Assembly: GCA_028284125.1 (NCBI GenBank)
Contig: JANQSI010000001.1
Location: 412,253 to 476,252 of the forward strand
Direction: 5' to 3'
DNA from: Cyclobacteriaceae bacterium
GTDB taxonomy: Bacteria; Bacteroidota; Bacteroidia; Cytophagales; Cyclobacteriaceae
DNA: 64,000 nt
Shown: one piece after another, positions 9,458-17,870 of the stretch
How the letters are laid out: each line of letters begins with the position of its first letter
Numbering within the stretch: position 1 is the first letter of the stretch
Notes under the pieces: model-generated
What the model saw: only the letters and a program-made list of their open reading frames with translations
Database searches by the model: none
What the model was told of the DNA's origin: nothing
Translations under genes and position numbers: made by a program

Positions 9458-9921
9458 GCAAAGAAATAATAGAAACCTTCTATGAAGCCTTCATCAAACT
9501 TGATCCTGTAGCAATGGGCAATTGCTATCATCCGGATGCCACATTTAGTGATCCTGCCTTTAAAAATTTAAATGCGGAAGAAGTGAAAGCGATGTGGGCG
9601 ATGCTGATTGAGAGATCAAAAGGCATTCTGGAAATCGAATATCATTCGGTCGTTGCTGATGATAGGTTGGGTCAGTGTACGTGGGAGGCTAAATATCCTT
9701 TCTCAAAAACAGGCAACCAGGTGCATAATATTATCCATGCAACGATGGAATTCGAAGATGGCTTAATCAAAAAACATACAGATAATTTCAATTTCTGGAG
9801 ATGGAGTTCGATGGCACTTGGAACCCCTGGAAAACTATTGGGTTGGACTTCTTTTCTTCAAAGTAAAGTCAGTAAAATGGCCATGAAATCTCTGAATGAC
9901 TATATGCAAAAGTCTGCCTAG
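9454..9921 (+). CDS. NTF2-like (SnoaL-fold) protein
   Basis: 155 residues, cytoplasmic. The family pattern is visible: YEAFIKLDPVAMGNCYHPDATFSDPAF at the start, the middle GQCTWEAKYPFSKTGNQV and HATMEFEDGLIKKHTDNFNFWRW. Similar proteins are annotated nuclear transport factor 2 family; their ligands are unknown. The start codon overlaps the sirtuin stop (ATGA), and its stop overlaps the stop of the opposite-strand decarboxylase gene by 4 bases (CTAG). Coupling to the sirtuin suggests shared expression, not a proven shared job. Confidence 0.87.
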   Translation: MSKEIIETFYEAFIKLDPVAMGNCYHPDATFSDPAFKNLNAEEVKAMWAMLIERSKGILEIEYHSVVADDRLGQCTWEAKYPFSKTGNQVHNIIHATMEFEDGLIKKHTDNFNFWRWSSMALGTPGKLLGWTSFLQSKVSKMAMKSLNDYMQKSA

Positions 9922-10967
9922 TTTTTCTCAAAAAGTGAGTCAATAATTTTCTTGTCTTTCTTCTTGCTGAGTCCTAGCCAGTCGAGTGTAGATTGATAAA
10001 ATATGTTATCCAAATCTTCTTGTGGCAAGTTCATTTCTTCTATAAATCTGCCAATTTCAAGATCACCCAAAGGAAATGGATAATCAGAACCCAAACATAT
10101 TTTATCCGATCCAATAAGGTCAATGACATATTTTAAATAGTCAGCATCATGTGTAATACTATCTACCCAAAACTTGCCCAAGTATTCTCTTGGATTCACA
10201 TCATTATGAACCGCAACCAGGTCAGGGCGGCAGTTGTAACCGTGCTCTAACCTACCGATTGTGGCCAATAAAGAACCAGCAGCATGGGCAAAGCATACTC
10301 TCAGTTTTGGACATTTCTCAAAAACTCCACCAAATATCATTGAAGCAGCTGCCCGTGCAGTCTCAGCAGGCATGCCTACCAACCAAGGCAGCCAATATTT
10401 CTCCATGTATTCTCTTCCCATCATTTCCCATGGGTGAACCAAAACTGCCATACCTAAACTTTCACATGCCTGAAAGAATTCCAAGAACATCGGTTTGCTT
10501 AGGTTTTGGTTATTGATATTGGATCCGATCTGAACTCCCGGCATACCTAATTCCTTACATCTCTCGAGCTCCTTGATTGCCAATTCTGGATCTTGCATAG
10601 GAACAGTTCCTAAACCCAAATAATGGTTTGGATGATCAGCAACTACTTCGGCAATGTGATCATTCAAGAAAACAGAAAGTTCTAAGCAATTATCGGGTTC
10701 TGCCCAATAGCTGAACATCACGGGGATTGTGCATATAACCTGAACCTTTGTTTCAAAAGCTTTATACTCTTCTATCCTTGCGGATTCATCCCAGCAGTTT
10801 GCTTGAATCTCCCTGAAAAATTTATCTCCTTTCATCATCCTGGCAGCTCCAGGTTTATGATGTAGCAAGGAAATAAAATCTCCATATCCAAATTTCTCAG
10901 CAAAATTTGGGATCTCTTTAGGAATGATATGCGTGTGCATATCTATTTTCAAAGGGGTTTTTGCCAT
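9918..10967 (-). CDS. 2-amino-3-carboxymuconate-6-semialdehyde decarboxylase (ACMSD-type amidohydrolase)
   Basis: 349 residues. Metal ligands HTH in KIDMHTHIIPKE at the start, VLVHPWEMMG mid-protein, FAHAAGS and the catalytic Asp in LGSDYPFPLG. The long stretch FREIQANCWD, VPVMFSYWAEPDN and YWLPWLVGMPAETARAA matches ACMSD enzymes of the kynurenine pathway rather than generic amidohydrolases. ACMSD decarboxylates the aminocarboxymuconate semialdehyde formed in tryptophan breakdown, diverting it from quinolinate and NAD synthesis. No other kynurenine gene is in the window. The 3' end overlaps the opposite gene by 4 bases. Confidence 0.9.
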   Translation of the reverse strand: MAKTPLKIDMHTHIIPKEIPNFAEKFGYGDFISLLHHKPGAARMMKGDKFFREIQANCWDESARIEEYKAFETKVQVICTIPVMFSYWAEPDNCLELSVFLNDHIAEVVADHPNHYLGLGTVPMQDPELAIKELERCKELGMPGVQIGSNINNQNLSKPMFLEFFQACESLGMAVLVHPWEMMGREYMEKYWLPWLVGMPAETARAAASMIFGGVFEKCPKLRVCFAHAAGSLLATIGRLEHGYNCRPDLVAVHNDVNPREYLGKFWVDSITHDADYLKYVIDLIGSDKICLGSDYPFPLGDLEIGRFIEEMNLPQEDLDNIFYQSTLDWLGLSKKKDKKIIDSLFEKN

Positions 10968-10991
10968 TAGGCAAAGGTATTGAAAATGAGC

Positions 10992-12149
10992 CTATTGCGT
11001 TTCGCAATGTTTCTCTATCTGTTGTGAAGCCAATTCCATCCCAAGCGCCTCTGATTTCTTTAGACATTCACATGCTCTTTCATTTTTTCCGGTACTTAAA
11101 TAAGCCATAGCCGCATTGTACCAAACATTTTTATATCCCTGATCAACGGATAAATACCTTTCATAAAACCCTATGGCATCTTCAAAATTCTCTTCATAGA
11201 AAAAAGAATTTCCGATAAGAAAGAAAACCTCAAAATTGCTTGAGTTAATCTGAAGTGCCTTCAGGAAATCAGCACGTGCTTGTCGAAAAGCTCCGGTTTT
11301 CAAGAGTGCTTTACCTCTGTTTAAATAGGCAAGTTCTTCTTCTGAATTGTTTTCAATTGCCTTCGTCAAGTAATTCGTAGCAAGTGCATAATCACCACTT
11401 TCATAGGCATTGGCACCTAGCAGGTTAAGCATTGGAGAAAATTCTTCATCCTGCAAAAGGTAATTAGGGAGTTTAGCAGTTTCGTCAAGAAGCGCAAGAT
11501 TATACCATGCTAGATAACTTTCCGGTTCTAACTCCAAAGCACTCTTCAAATCATTTATCGCCAATCGTTCGTTCCCCATATTTGAATGGAGTTGAGATCG
11601 ATTGATATAAAAATCTGCTAATGTGTCAAACTCAAATGATTTGTTGAAATCTAAAAGTGCCAAGTCATTCTCACTCATTTTTTGGTAGGCCATCCCCCTG
11701 TACTGATAAACAGTTCCAACCATTGACTGAAGAGAAGTCATAAATGTACCTTTCTTCCCGAATGGATCATTGCCAAAATACACTGCATTCGTATTCGAAT
11801 TCTTGTAATTCTCTATAACGTAAGTGAAATCTTTAATCGCCTGCTCTGAACTTGCAGAATTGTAGTAAATCATCCCTTTCTGAAAATAAGCTTCCAGGTT
11901 ATTGGACTCCACTTTTACCACTGCCTCATAATCCGCCAACGCTCGAAGACTTTTATTTTCTTGCTCGTGTATAAGTCCGCTAAGAAAGTAATCGTCTGGT
12001 TGCGGATTCCTTCGCAAGGATTTATTGATGTGGTAACGCGCAGAATCTATCTTGTTTTCAGAGAAATACTTCCTCGCAAGATCAAAATCATCTTGAGCAA
12101 AAAGAAATAGCGATAAAAGAATTAGAGAAAAGCTAAATAAGAATTTCAT
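10992..12149 (-). CDS. Secreted tetratricopeptide-repeat protein
   Basis: 385 residues from the start chosen here. The frame could begin 10 codons earlier at 12179, but the Met at 12149 starts a good Sec signal (MKFLFSFSLILLSLFLFAQ), so I prefer it. The mature protein is a run of about eight to nine TPR units of 34 residues (for example LADYEAVVKVESNNLEAYFQKGMIYY, LNRGKALLKTGAFRQARADFLKAL), a periplasmic or outer-membrane-facing scaffold. The partner is unknown. It follows the minus-strand gene at 12198-12998 with a 48-base gap and may share its transcript. Confidence 0.87.
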   Translation of the reverse strand: MKFLFSFSLILLSLFLFAQDDFDLARKYFSENKIDSARYHINKSLRRNPQPDDYFLSGLIHEQENKSLRALADYEAVVKVESNNLEAYFQKGMIYYNSASSEQAIKDFTYVIENYKNSNTNAVYFGNDPFGKKGTFMTSLQSMVGTVYQYRGMAYQKMSENDLALLDFNKSFEFDTLADFYINRSQLHSNMGNERLAINDLKSALELEPESYLAWYNLALLDETAKLPNYLLQDEEFSPMLNLLGANAYESGDYALATNYLTKAIENNSEEELAYLNRGKALLKTGAFRQARADFLKALQINSSNFEVFFLIGNSFFYEENFEDAIGFYERYLSVDQGYKNVWYNAAMAYLSTGKNERACECLKKSEALGMELASQQIEKHCETQ

Positions 12150-12197
12150 TCGGTCTGGGTAGTGTGTTCCCAAACGCAAAAAAAGGAAGTATGGTTG

Positions 12198-12998
12198 CTA
12201 AAGAACTCGTTGGATCTGCATTCCGCTTCCCTTATTGAGGTGAACGAATTTACCCGACTCATACTTGTAAAAACTTACTGCCATCACCAAGAAAAGACCC
12301 GTTCCTTCTGGAATGATTCGGTCATCGATAGACACCATGCCCGTCATCGGCTCAGTTGGAATCTTTAACAAAGGCAGCATAGCACTTTCATAAGTACCAA
12401 ACTTTCCGTGCAAGTCTTTATTCACTGGCTTGTAGCCCTGACTTGATTGGTCAAACTGGTAATCCGACAATGCAATCAGTCTAGCAGTAATCTTAAAGTT
12501 GGTGGATTCTTTTGGATGTTTGAAGGTTTTCGCTGGAATAAAAGCTGGAAAATGTAAAATGACCTGTCCACGTTGAGATCCTGGCTTTACAAAATACTTA
12601 GCTCCGAATATTTTCTCGTACGGTGCGGAAGAATTGAACTCAAATCCATTGAGTATATGACCATGTTTACTCAGGAACAAAGGACGGGTTCCGGTCTTGC
12701 CTTCTTCCATCTTCGCTAAATTCCTAAATTGGGCTGTCAACTTTCCGGAAATGTAGGTTTCGCAGATCTCAGACATTCCCTCTGAAAGCGACTGCCTCAA
12801 TGTTTTAGCCATCTGTGAGGCTACTCCAAATTCTTTCTGATTATTTCTCAGCTCTTTGTAAGAAGCTTTTGTCTTTATTTGTTTGGCAGTCGGTCCGCCT
12901 TTCCTCGCGATTATCGGGTGATTCACCCCTTTTAAACTATACTTTCTATATCCTTTTGGTACTTCAATTTCTTTGGAGGTTTCAGACACGTTCTTCAT
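12198..12998 (-). CDS. Conserved Bacteroidota hypothetical protein
   Basis: 266 residues, no signal peptide or membrane segment. N-terminal half is basic (ARKGGPTAKQIKTKASY, LRNNQKEFGVASQMAKTLRQSL), the C-terminal half looks like a beta-rich domain ending GTGLFLVMAVSFYKYESG. I recognise the general pattern from hypothetical proteins of Bacteroidota but no family with an assigned function. The basic, conserved head could bind nucleic acid or a surface; that is a guess. It stands upstream of the TPR gene on the same strand. Confidence 0.8.
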   Translation of the reverse strand: MKNVSETSKEIEVPKGYRKYSLKGVNHPIIARKGGPTAKQIKTKASYKELRNNQKEFGVASQMAKTLRQSLSEGMSEICETYISGKLTAQFRNLAKMEEGKTGTRPLFLSKHGHILNGFEFNSSAPYEKIFGAKYFVKPGSQRGQVILHFPAFIPAKTFKHPKESTNFKITARLIALSDYQFDQSSQGYKPVNKDLHGKFGTYESAMLPLLKIPTEPMTGMVSIDDRIIPEGTGLFLVMAVSFYKYESGKFVHLNKGSGMQIQRVL

Positions 12999-13216
12999 CA
13001 GCTGGATCAGGTTTTTTTAAATCGGGGAGAAAATTTACAAATTATCCCGTAACAACCAAAATTTTATTGCTAGTAATCCTTGATTATTTGTTGATCTTCT
13101 AATTGAAAATTAGTCACTTATGAAAACCGATTTACTCTGGGTAACATTTATAGTAAATAAGGGTTTGTTATCTCAAAAGTTTCTATTTAAAATTCGTTGT
13201 ATAGTTTTAACTCTTT

Positions 13217-13390
13217 ATGATTAGAAAATTACTTTTTGGCTTTGTTTTCCTTCTGTCAGGAATCCTATTCACCGGATGCCAAAGGGGAAACACTGTTACT
13301 GTGGTTAAGCCAAAAAAACATTGGTTTCCCTATGATCAAAAAAAAGATCGAAGGAAAAAGAGAACCAAAACTGTTAAAATGAAATCCTAG
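13217..13390 (+). CDS. Very small basic lipoprotein (57 aa)
   Basis: Short open frame ATG-TAG. The first 21 residues form a lipoprotein signal with lipobox LFTGC. After the Cys come about 36 residues with many Lys and Arg (YDQKKDRRKKRTKTVK). It ends 6 bases before the start of gamma-glutamyltransferase, so they are likely one transcript. A second small basic lipoprotein with the same layout is found at 62029-62181. No function is known to me. The clean signal peptide, lipobox and tight spacing are the reasons to call it real. Confidence 0.72.
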   Translation: MIRKLLFGFVFLLSGILFTGCQRGNTVTVVKPKKHWFPYDQKKDRRKKRTKTVKMKS

Positions 13391-13396
13391 CATTAT

Positions 13397-15100
13397 ATGA
13401 AAAAAATTACGATACTGCTCCTCACTATTTTCATCCTCGGGTGTCAGACGAACCAAAAAACGATTCAACCAAAAACACCTGAAACGGGGCCTCTCGGGGA
13501 AAGTGCAATGGTATCTTCAGCTCATCCACTTGCAACAAAAGTTGGAGTTGAAATTTTAAAGAATGGTGGAAATGCCGTTGATGCGGCCATTGCGGTACAA
13601 TTTGCGCTGGCGGTAGTATTTCCCCGCGCAGGAAACATCGGTGGTGGTGGTTTTGCACTTTACAGAATGAATGATGGAGAATTTGGTTCATTAGACTTCA
13701 GAGAAAAAGCTCCAGCAGGATCAGGTCGTGACATGTATCTTGATGAAAACGGAGATATAATTCCAAACCTTAGCACCAGAGGTCATCTTGCAGCCGGCGT
13801 ACCCGGATCGGTTGATGGAATGTTCCAATTACATGAAAGGTTTGGTTCCAAACCAATGGCAGATCTGATACAACCTGCGATTAATCTGGCATATTTTGGT
13901 TATGTATTGACTGAAGACGCGGCTTATCAATTGAACCAAAAAAGTGAAGACCTTATTGCTGTCAATGGTGAAGACTTCTTTCTTATAAATGAAGGAGGAT
14001 GGCAAGCAGGAGATTCAATTAGATATACGGAATTAGCTTCAACGCTGACACAAATAAGAGACAGAGGAAGAGATGGTTTTTATGATGGAATCGTAGCAGA
14101 CCAAATTGCTAAAGAAATGCAACGCGGAGGCGGGCTAATTTCGAAAGAAGATCTCTTGAATTATAAAGCAAAATGGAGAGATCCAATCCAAGGTACCTAT
14201 AGAAATCATAAAATAATCTCCATGCCTCCTCCATCAAGTGGTGGTGTTGCCGTTATCCAATTGCTTCAAGGTGCAGAGGCTTATAACATTGGTTCAATGG
14301 GCCACAATACCAAAGAGACCCTACACATCAAAACTGAACTCGAACGCCGGGTGTACGCCGATCGAGCCACTCATCTTGGAGATCCCGATTTTTATGATGT
14401 TCCGTTACAGATGTTGTTAGATGAGAAATACAACAAGGACCGCTTTTCAACTATCAAGAAAAATGAAAAAACCGATTCTCAGGAAATCAAGGAAGGAGCC
14501 GTAGATGTGATAGAAAGTGTTGAAACTACTCATTTCTCAGTAGTGGATTCGGAAGGAAATGCTGTTGCCATTACAACAACACTTAATAGTTTTTTTGGGT
14601 GTAAGGTATATGTAAGGGGAGCTGGTTTCTTTTTGAATAATGAAATGGATGACTTCAGTTCGAAACCTGGCGTTCCAAATCAATTCGGTCTAGTAGGTGG
14701 AGAAGCAAATGCAATCGTTCCCGAGAAGCGTATGCTAAGCAGCATGACTCCTACTATGGTTGAAAAAGATGGCAAGTTGAAAATGGTTGTTGGTACTCCA
14801 GGCGGATCAACCATTATCACCAGTGTTTTTCAAGTGATCATGAATGTCATTGATCATGGGATGAGTATGCAGGATGCCGTAAATGCAAAACGAATTCATA
14901 GCCAGTGGTTGCCTGATCGCATCCTCATTGAAAAAGATGGTGTTGATCAATCAATTATCGAAGAACTAGAGGGTATGAGGCACGTCATTGAGTTCCGTAA
15001 TTCAATGGGACGAATGGATTGTATTTTGGTTAGAGAGGATGGGAAACTCGAAGGCGGGGCGGATTACACAAGAGGTGATAATTATGCCGAAGGATTTTAG
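13397..15100 (+). CDS. ggt: Gamma-glutamyltranspeptidase (glutathione hydrolase), lipoprotein
   Basis: 567 residues, an autoprocessing N-terminal-nucleophile enzyme that removes gamma-glutamyl groups from glutathione and similar compounds in the periplasm. Signal peptide with lipobox ILGC. The large-subunit signature NGGNAVDAAIAVQFALAVV and the Arg region FREKAPAG are present; the nucleophile and cleavage site are in ETTHFSVVD with Thr377. The lid and oxyanion segments follow (SMTPTMV, VVGTPGGSTI). The length is typical. It follows the 57-aa lipoprotein by 6 bases and its stop is directly next to the stop of the opposite SLBB remnant, with no base between. Confidence 0.95.
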   Translation: MKKITILLLTIFILGCQTNQKTIQPKTPETGPLGESAMVSSAHPLATKVGVEILKNGGNAVDAAIAVQFALAVVFPRAGNIGGGGFALYRMNDGEFGSLDFREKAPAGSGRDMYLDENGDIIPNLSTRGHLAAGVPGSVDGMFQLHERFGSKPMADLIQPAINLAYFGYVLTEDAAYQLNQKSEDLIAVNGEDFFLINEGGWQAGDSIRYTELASTLTQIRDRGRDGFYDGIVADQIAKEMQRGGGLISKEDLLNYKAKWRDPIQGTYRNHKIISMPPPSSGGVAVIQLLQGAEAYNIGSMGHNTKETLHIKTELERRVYADRATHLGDPDFYDVPLQMLLDEKYNKDRFSTIKKNEKTDSQEIKEGAVDVIESVETTHFSVVDSEGNAVAITTTLNSFFGCKVYVRGAGFFLNNEMDDFSSKPGVPNQFGLVGGEANAIVPEKRMLSSMTPTMVEKDGKLKMVVGTPGGSTIITSVFQVIMNVIDHGMSMQDAVNAKRIHSQWLPDRILIEKDGVDQSIIEELEGMRHVIEFRNSMGRMDCILVREDGKLEGGADYTRGDNYAEGF

Positions 15101-15817
15101 TTAAAGGCGACTTAAGATGTAGGCAAGACCTAATGTAGAGCTAATTACTCCCCAAAATTCTCTGAAATCACGTTTTTGCTTTTCTATCTTTCTTGGGATA
15201 ATGATTTCACTTCCTGGGTGAACCTTTGGGTATTTATTTATCCATAATATTTTCCTAGTACTGTTTGCTTTTCCATTGTAATTCACTGTGTGAACTTTGG
15301 AAGGTTTTGCATTCTCTGTAAACCCACCGGCGGCTTCTACATAATCTTTCATCCTCCATGTAGAATCATAAGGCAAAACGGCAGGATGTAATGTCTCTCC
15401 AACAAGTCGAACAGTGCCTTGAAATTGCGGTATAATAACTACATCACCTTCAAGGAGAATAAGATCATTATTTCCTCGAGGATTGTTCAAAATCTTTTCA
15501 AGATCAATGGAAACCAACTCTTCAGGGGTATATTCTTCATCTAACAAACGAGGAAGCCGCTCCTCCTGTAATTCCATCGTTTCATCTTGAGCAACATCAT
15601 AATCATCATTTCTTAAAGATGGCCGAATTAGCAGAGCACCTTCAATAAAAGCTGTTTCTTTTAATCCACCAGCTTTTTTAACAAGATCAGAAATACGTTC
15701 TTTTTTGTCTTTTATGGCAAATTTTCCTGGTAAAAATATCTCTCCTTTTATGGATACTGTTTTCAACTTTTCATAACCAGGAGACTTATTGACTTTTATT
15801 ACATCTAACTCAATCAT
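15101..15817 (-). pseudogene. 3' remnant of an SLBB-domain polysaccharide export protein (Wza type)
   Basis: About 238 residues equal to the C-terminal third of an outer-membrane polysaccharide export protein. SLBB-like blocks are seen in SIKGEIFLPGKFAIKDKKER and LVGETLHPAVLP, with DLVKKAGG and DYVEAAGG motifs, then KILNNPRGNNDLILLEGD, NKYPKVHPGSEIIIPRK and a hydrophobic C-terminal end. Full-length Bacteroidota members have a signal peptide, a PES domain and several SLBB repeats, about 800 residues; all of that is missing. The frame can be extended to 16036, but those upstream residues are antisense of a hydrolase fragment and show no SLBB pattern. No promoter or ribosome site precedes the remnant. 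Confidence 0.8.
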
Positions 15818-15819
15818 TT

Positions 15820-16191
15820 GGAGGTGTGAGGTATGGACCTGAAGATGGCATTTTGTCACCTGATTCAACTGTTCGGGAAAAAACCTTTTCATGTGGAGTG
15901 GTTTACTACGGTGGCTCAAATGGGAATAATTACTGGGGAAATGGGCCATGTGTTGAAGATACGGATTACATCTACTACAATTATGCACCCCTTTTGTATC
16001 AGGTTCCCGGAGATGGTTATTTAACTGAAAACACACTTTGCGCCTTCGAGCTACTCAAAGCAAAAGGTGCTGATGTTAACTTGAATTTATATCCGAATGT
16101 GGGTCACAGCTTTGATTTGAATGAAACGTCCCAAAGAGATGATGCCAGGTCTAGTTCGCTGGAATTTTTAGCTAAACATTTGAAGAATTAG
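15820..16191 (+). pseudogene. 3' remnant of an alpha/beta hydrolase
   Basis: Roughly 120 residues. The C-terminal part has LLKAKGADVNLNLYPNVGH followed by SFDLN and a terminal helix ending LEFLAKHLKN, the usual end of a secreted alpha/beta hydrolase or dienelactone-hydrolase-like enzyme, with the catalytic His in NVGHSFD. The nucleophile elbow (GxSxG) and the signal sequence are absent. The only possible start is a GTG at 15826. Together with the divergent SLBB remnant this gives two genes both lacking their 5' parts, joined at about 15805-15830. Confidence 0.7.
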
Positions 16192-16194
16192 GAG

Positions 16195-17700
16195 CTAGTT
16201 TTCTACTACCTCAAATTCTACACGTCGATTTAGCTTTCGTGTTTCCTCGGTTTCGTTACTGGCTATTGGAGCGTTTCCACCATAGCCTATACTTCTAATT
16301 CGGTACGCACTGACTCCTTCGCTGGTCAAATATTTTTTGACTTCCTTCACCCGTTCTTCCGAAAGCTTAAGGTTCAATACCGGATCGCCTTGATTGTCGG
16401 TATGTCCTTTAAGTAAAATCTTGATAGAAGGATTATCATTCATCATTTCAACCACCAGATCGAGCTCTTTTTGTGATCCGGTAATCATCTTTGAAGTACC
16501 GCGTAAGAAAAGGACATGGTTGAGTGTGATTGTCGATCCAACGGTCACAGGTTCCAATGGAATGACGTTTTCTCCAATTTTCAAATCTGAATTCAAAACC
16601 AAATTAATCGGGAGGTATCCTTGCGATTTTATTTCTACTTCTTCGTTTGTCAATTCTTCTATTACAAATGATCCCACTGCGCTTGCCCTGGTGTTATTTT
16701 CAGAAATCAACTCAGACCATATTGGAAGCTCGGTTTTCTTATCAACTATCTGCAGCTTAATCACATTTTCTACTGATGTTATAACAGGTTCCTCTTCTTC
16801 TACTGTGGCCGTGTCTTCTTCAATGTCGGCCTTGATCTTGATTTTATACATGTCTCCATAGCCGTCGCTGTTTCGTGAACTGACATAATAGGCCCATTCA
16901 TCACCGGCTAAAAAAGAAAAGGAGGTTTCTGCTCCTGAAGTGTTGACTGGAGCTCCGACGTTAACCGGTGTAGACCAATTCCGCCATGAATCATCCAATC
17001 GTCTGGAATAATAAATATCGAAACTCCCTTCTCCGGCTCTTCCGTTTGTAGCAAAAAATAACGTTCGGTTATCTGGTGCCAGGTACGGAGTGATTTCTTG
17101 ATATTCCGAATTGACCTGTCCGCCAAGATTGATCGGGCCTTTCCATTCCATGTTTGATTTTCTTTCAACCATGTATAAATCCTCAACTCCATAGGTATAA
17201 TTGGATTCCATACTTATGATCATGTATCTACCATCTTTGGATAAGCACCCACTTTGATGAGCTGATTTGCTGTTTAGAAATGGAACTTCGATGTAGGCAA
17301 CTCCACCATCGCTCAAGAATTTGGATACTTTACCTGTATAAACTCCCTGGAAATAGGATACTTCATTAAAATATTCATTTCCTTCTGCATCAAATCCAAT
17401 GGGACTAAACATTCCATTTTCCTGACTCCAATTAGTAAAAATTCTTGGAGGAAGCCATGACGAATCGAAGGCCTGGTAGAATTGTTCTGTATATTCTGCT
17501 TCTGAAAGTCCTGTTTCGCTTCCCTCTCTGGAGAAGGCCATCATCTTCTTGTGCGGGTTAAGAACCAAGAAGTTTTCCCCTTCGGCAGTATTTAGTCCCA
17601 ATAAGTCGATAGGTTCTCCTGAAAACTGAATTTGTGCTCTCAATGGCGAATAAAAAAAACATATGCTGGCGATCAATATGGTGGTAATATGATTTTTCAA
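16195..17700 (-). CDS. PD40 beta-propeller / OmpA-domain outer-membrane protein
   Basis: 501 residues with a signal peptide (cleavage after LRAQ). Residues 50-290 contain PD40/WD40-like strands (ITPYLAPDNRTLFFATNGRAGEGSFDIYYSRR is the clearest). A short carboxypeptidase-regulatory-like beta domain follows (QIVDKKTELPIWSELI). The C-terminus is an OmpA peptidoglycan-binding domain with LKGHTDNQGD and LKLSEERVKEVKKYL, plus RRVEF at the end; the Asp and Arg that hold diaminopimelate are present. It likely anchors an outer-membrane assembly to the wall. Similar architectures occur near T9SS-related genes in Bacteroidota, but nothing here proves that link. Confidence 0.92.
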   Translation of the reverse strand: MKNHITTILIASICFFYSPLRAQIQFSGEPIDLLGLNTAEGENFLVLNPHKKMMAFSREGSETGLSEAEYTEQFYQAFDSSWLPPRIFTNWSQENGMFSPIGFDAEGNEYFNEVSYFQGVYTGKVSKFLSDGGVAYIEVPFLNSKSAHQSGCLSKDGRYMIISMESNYTYGVEDLYMVERKSNMEWKGPINLGGQVNSEYQEITPYLAPDNRTLFFATNGRAGEGSFDIYYSRRLDDSWRNWSTPVNVGAPVNTSGAETSFSFLAGDEWAYYVSSRNSDGYGDMYKIKIKADIEEDTATVEEEEPVITSVENVIKLQIVDKKTELPIWSELISENNTRASAVGSFVIEELTNEEVEIKSQGYLPINLVLNSDLKIGENVIPLEPVTVGSTITLNHVLFLRGTSKMITGSQKELDLVVEMMNDNPSIKILLKGHTDNQGDPVLNLKLSEERVKEVKKYLTSEGVSAYRIRSIGYGGNAPIASNETEETRKLNRRVEFEVVEN

Positions 17701-17764
17701 CTAATTAATTTGATTTTTTTTATATTTTTTCTTGCAAATAGTACTATTTACATATATTATTGTA

Positions 17765-17870
17765 TTGGTAAATTCTCTATTATGAGAGTTGGTTGACATA
17801 CAAACTTTATACACCAGCTAACTGGATAAAAGTTTGTGGAGCCCGGTCTTAATCCAACCGGGCTCTTTTT
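17765..17870 (+). ncRNA. Candidate small RNA or leader: two stacked hairpins and T tract
   Basis: On the + strand, between two minus-strand genes, a hairpin at 17800-17837 (arms ACAAACTTTAT / ATAAAAGTTTGT with inner CCAG/CTGG) is followed at once by a terminator hairpin GAGCCCGGT/ACCGGGCTC (17839-17865) and TTTTTATTTT. No + strand gene lies upstream, so the terminator has no known client; it covers the last codons of the minus-strand glycosylase gene. A possible -7 element of TAnnTTTG type is around 17757-17764. Transcription is not shown; it could equally be only a 3' structure of the glycosylase mRNA. Confidence 0.35.
17839..17870 (+). terminator. Intrinsic terminator (plus-strand orientation)
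   Basis: Nine-base perfect stem GAGCCCGGT/ACCGGGCTC, nine-base loop holding the stop codon of the minus-strand glycosylase gene, then CTTTTTATTTT on the + strand. There is no T tract on the minus side. Confidence 0.7.

Noticed and set aside
15818..16036. N-terminal extension of the SLBB frame on the minus strand
   Set aside because: The extra 73 residues are rich in His/Asn/Ser without domain pattern and are the antisense of the hydrolase remnant, which itself has a clear family pattern.
16394..16861. 155-codon + frame inside the OmpA/PD40 gene
   Set aside because: Antisense of the conserved OmpA domain; Ser/Thr-rich low-complexity product with no start signal.
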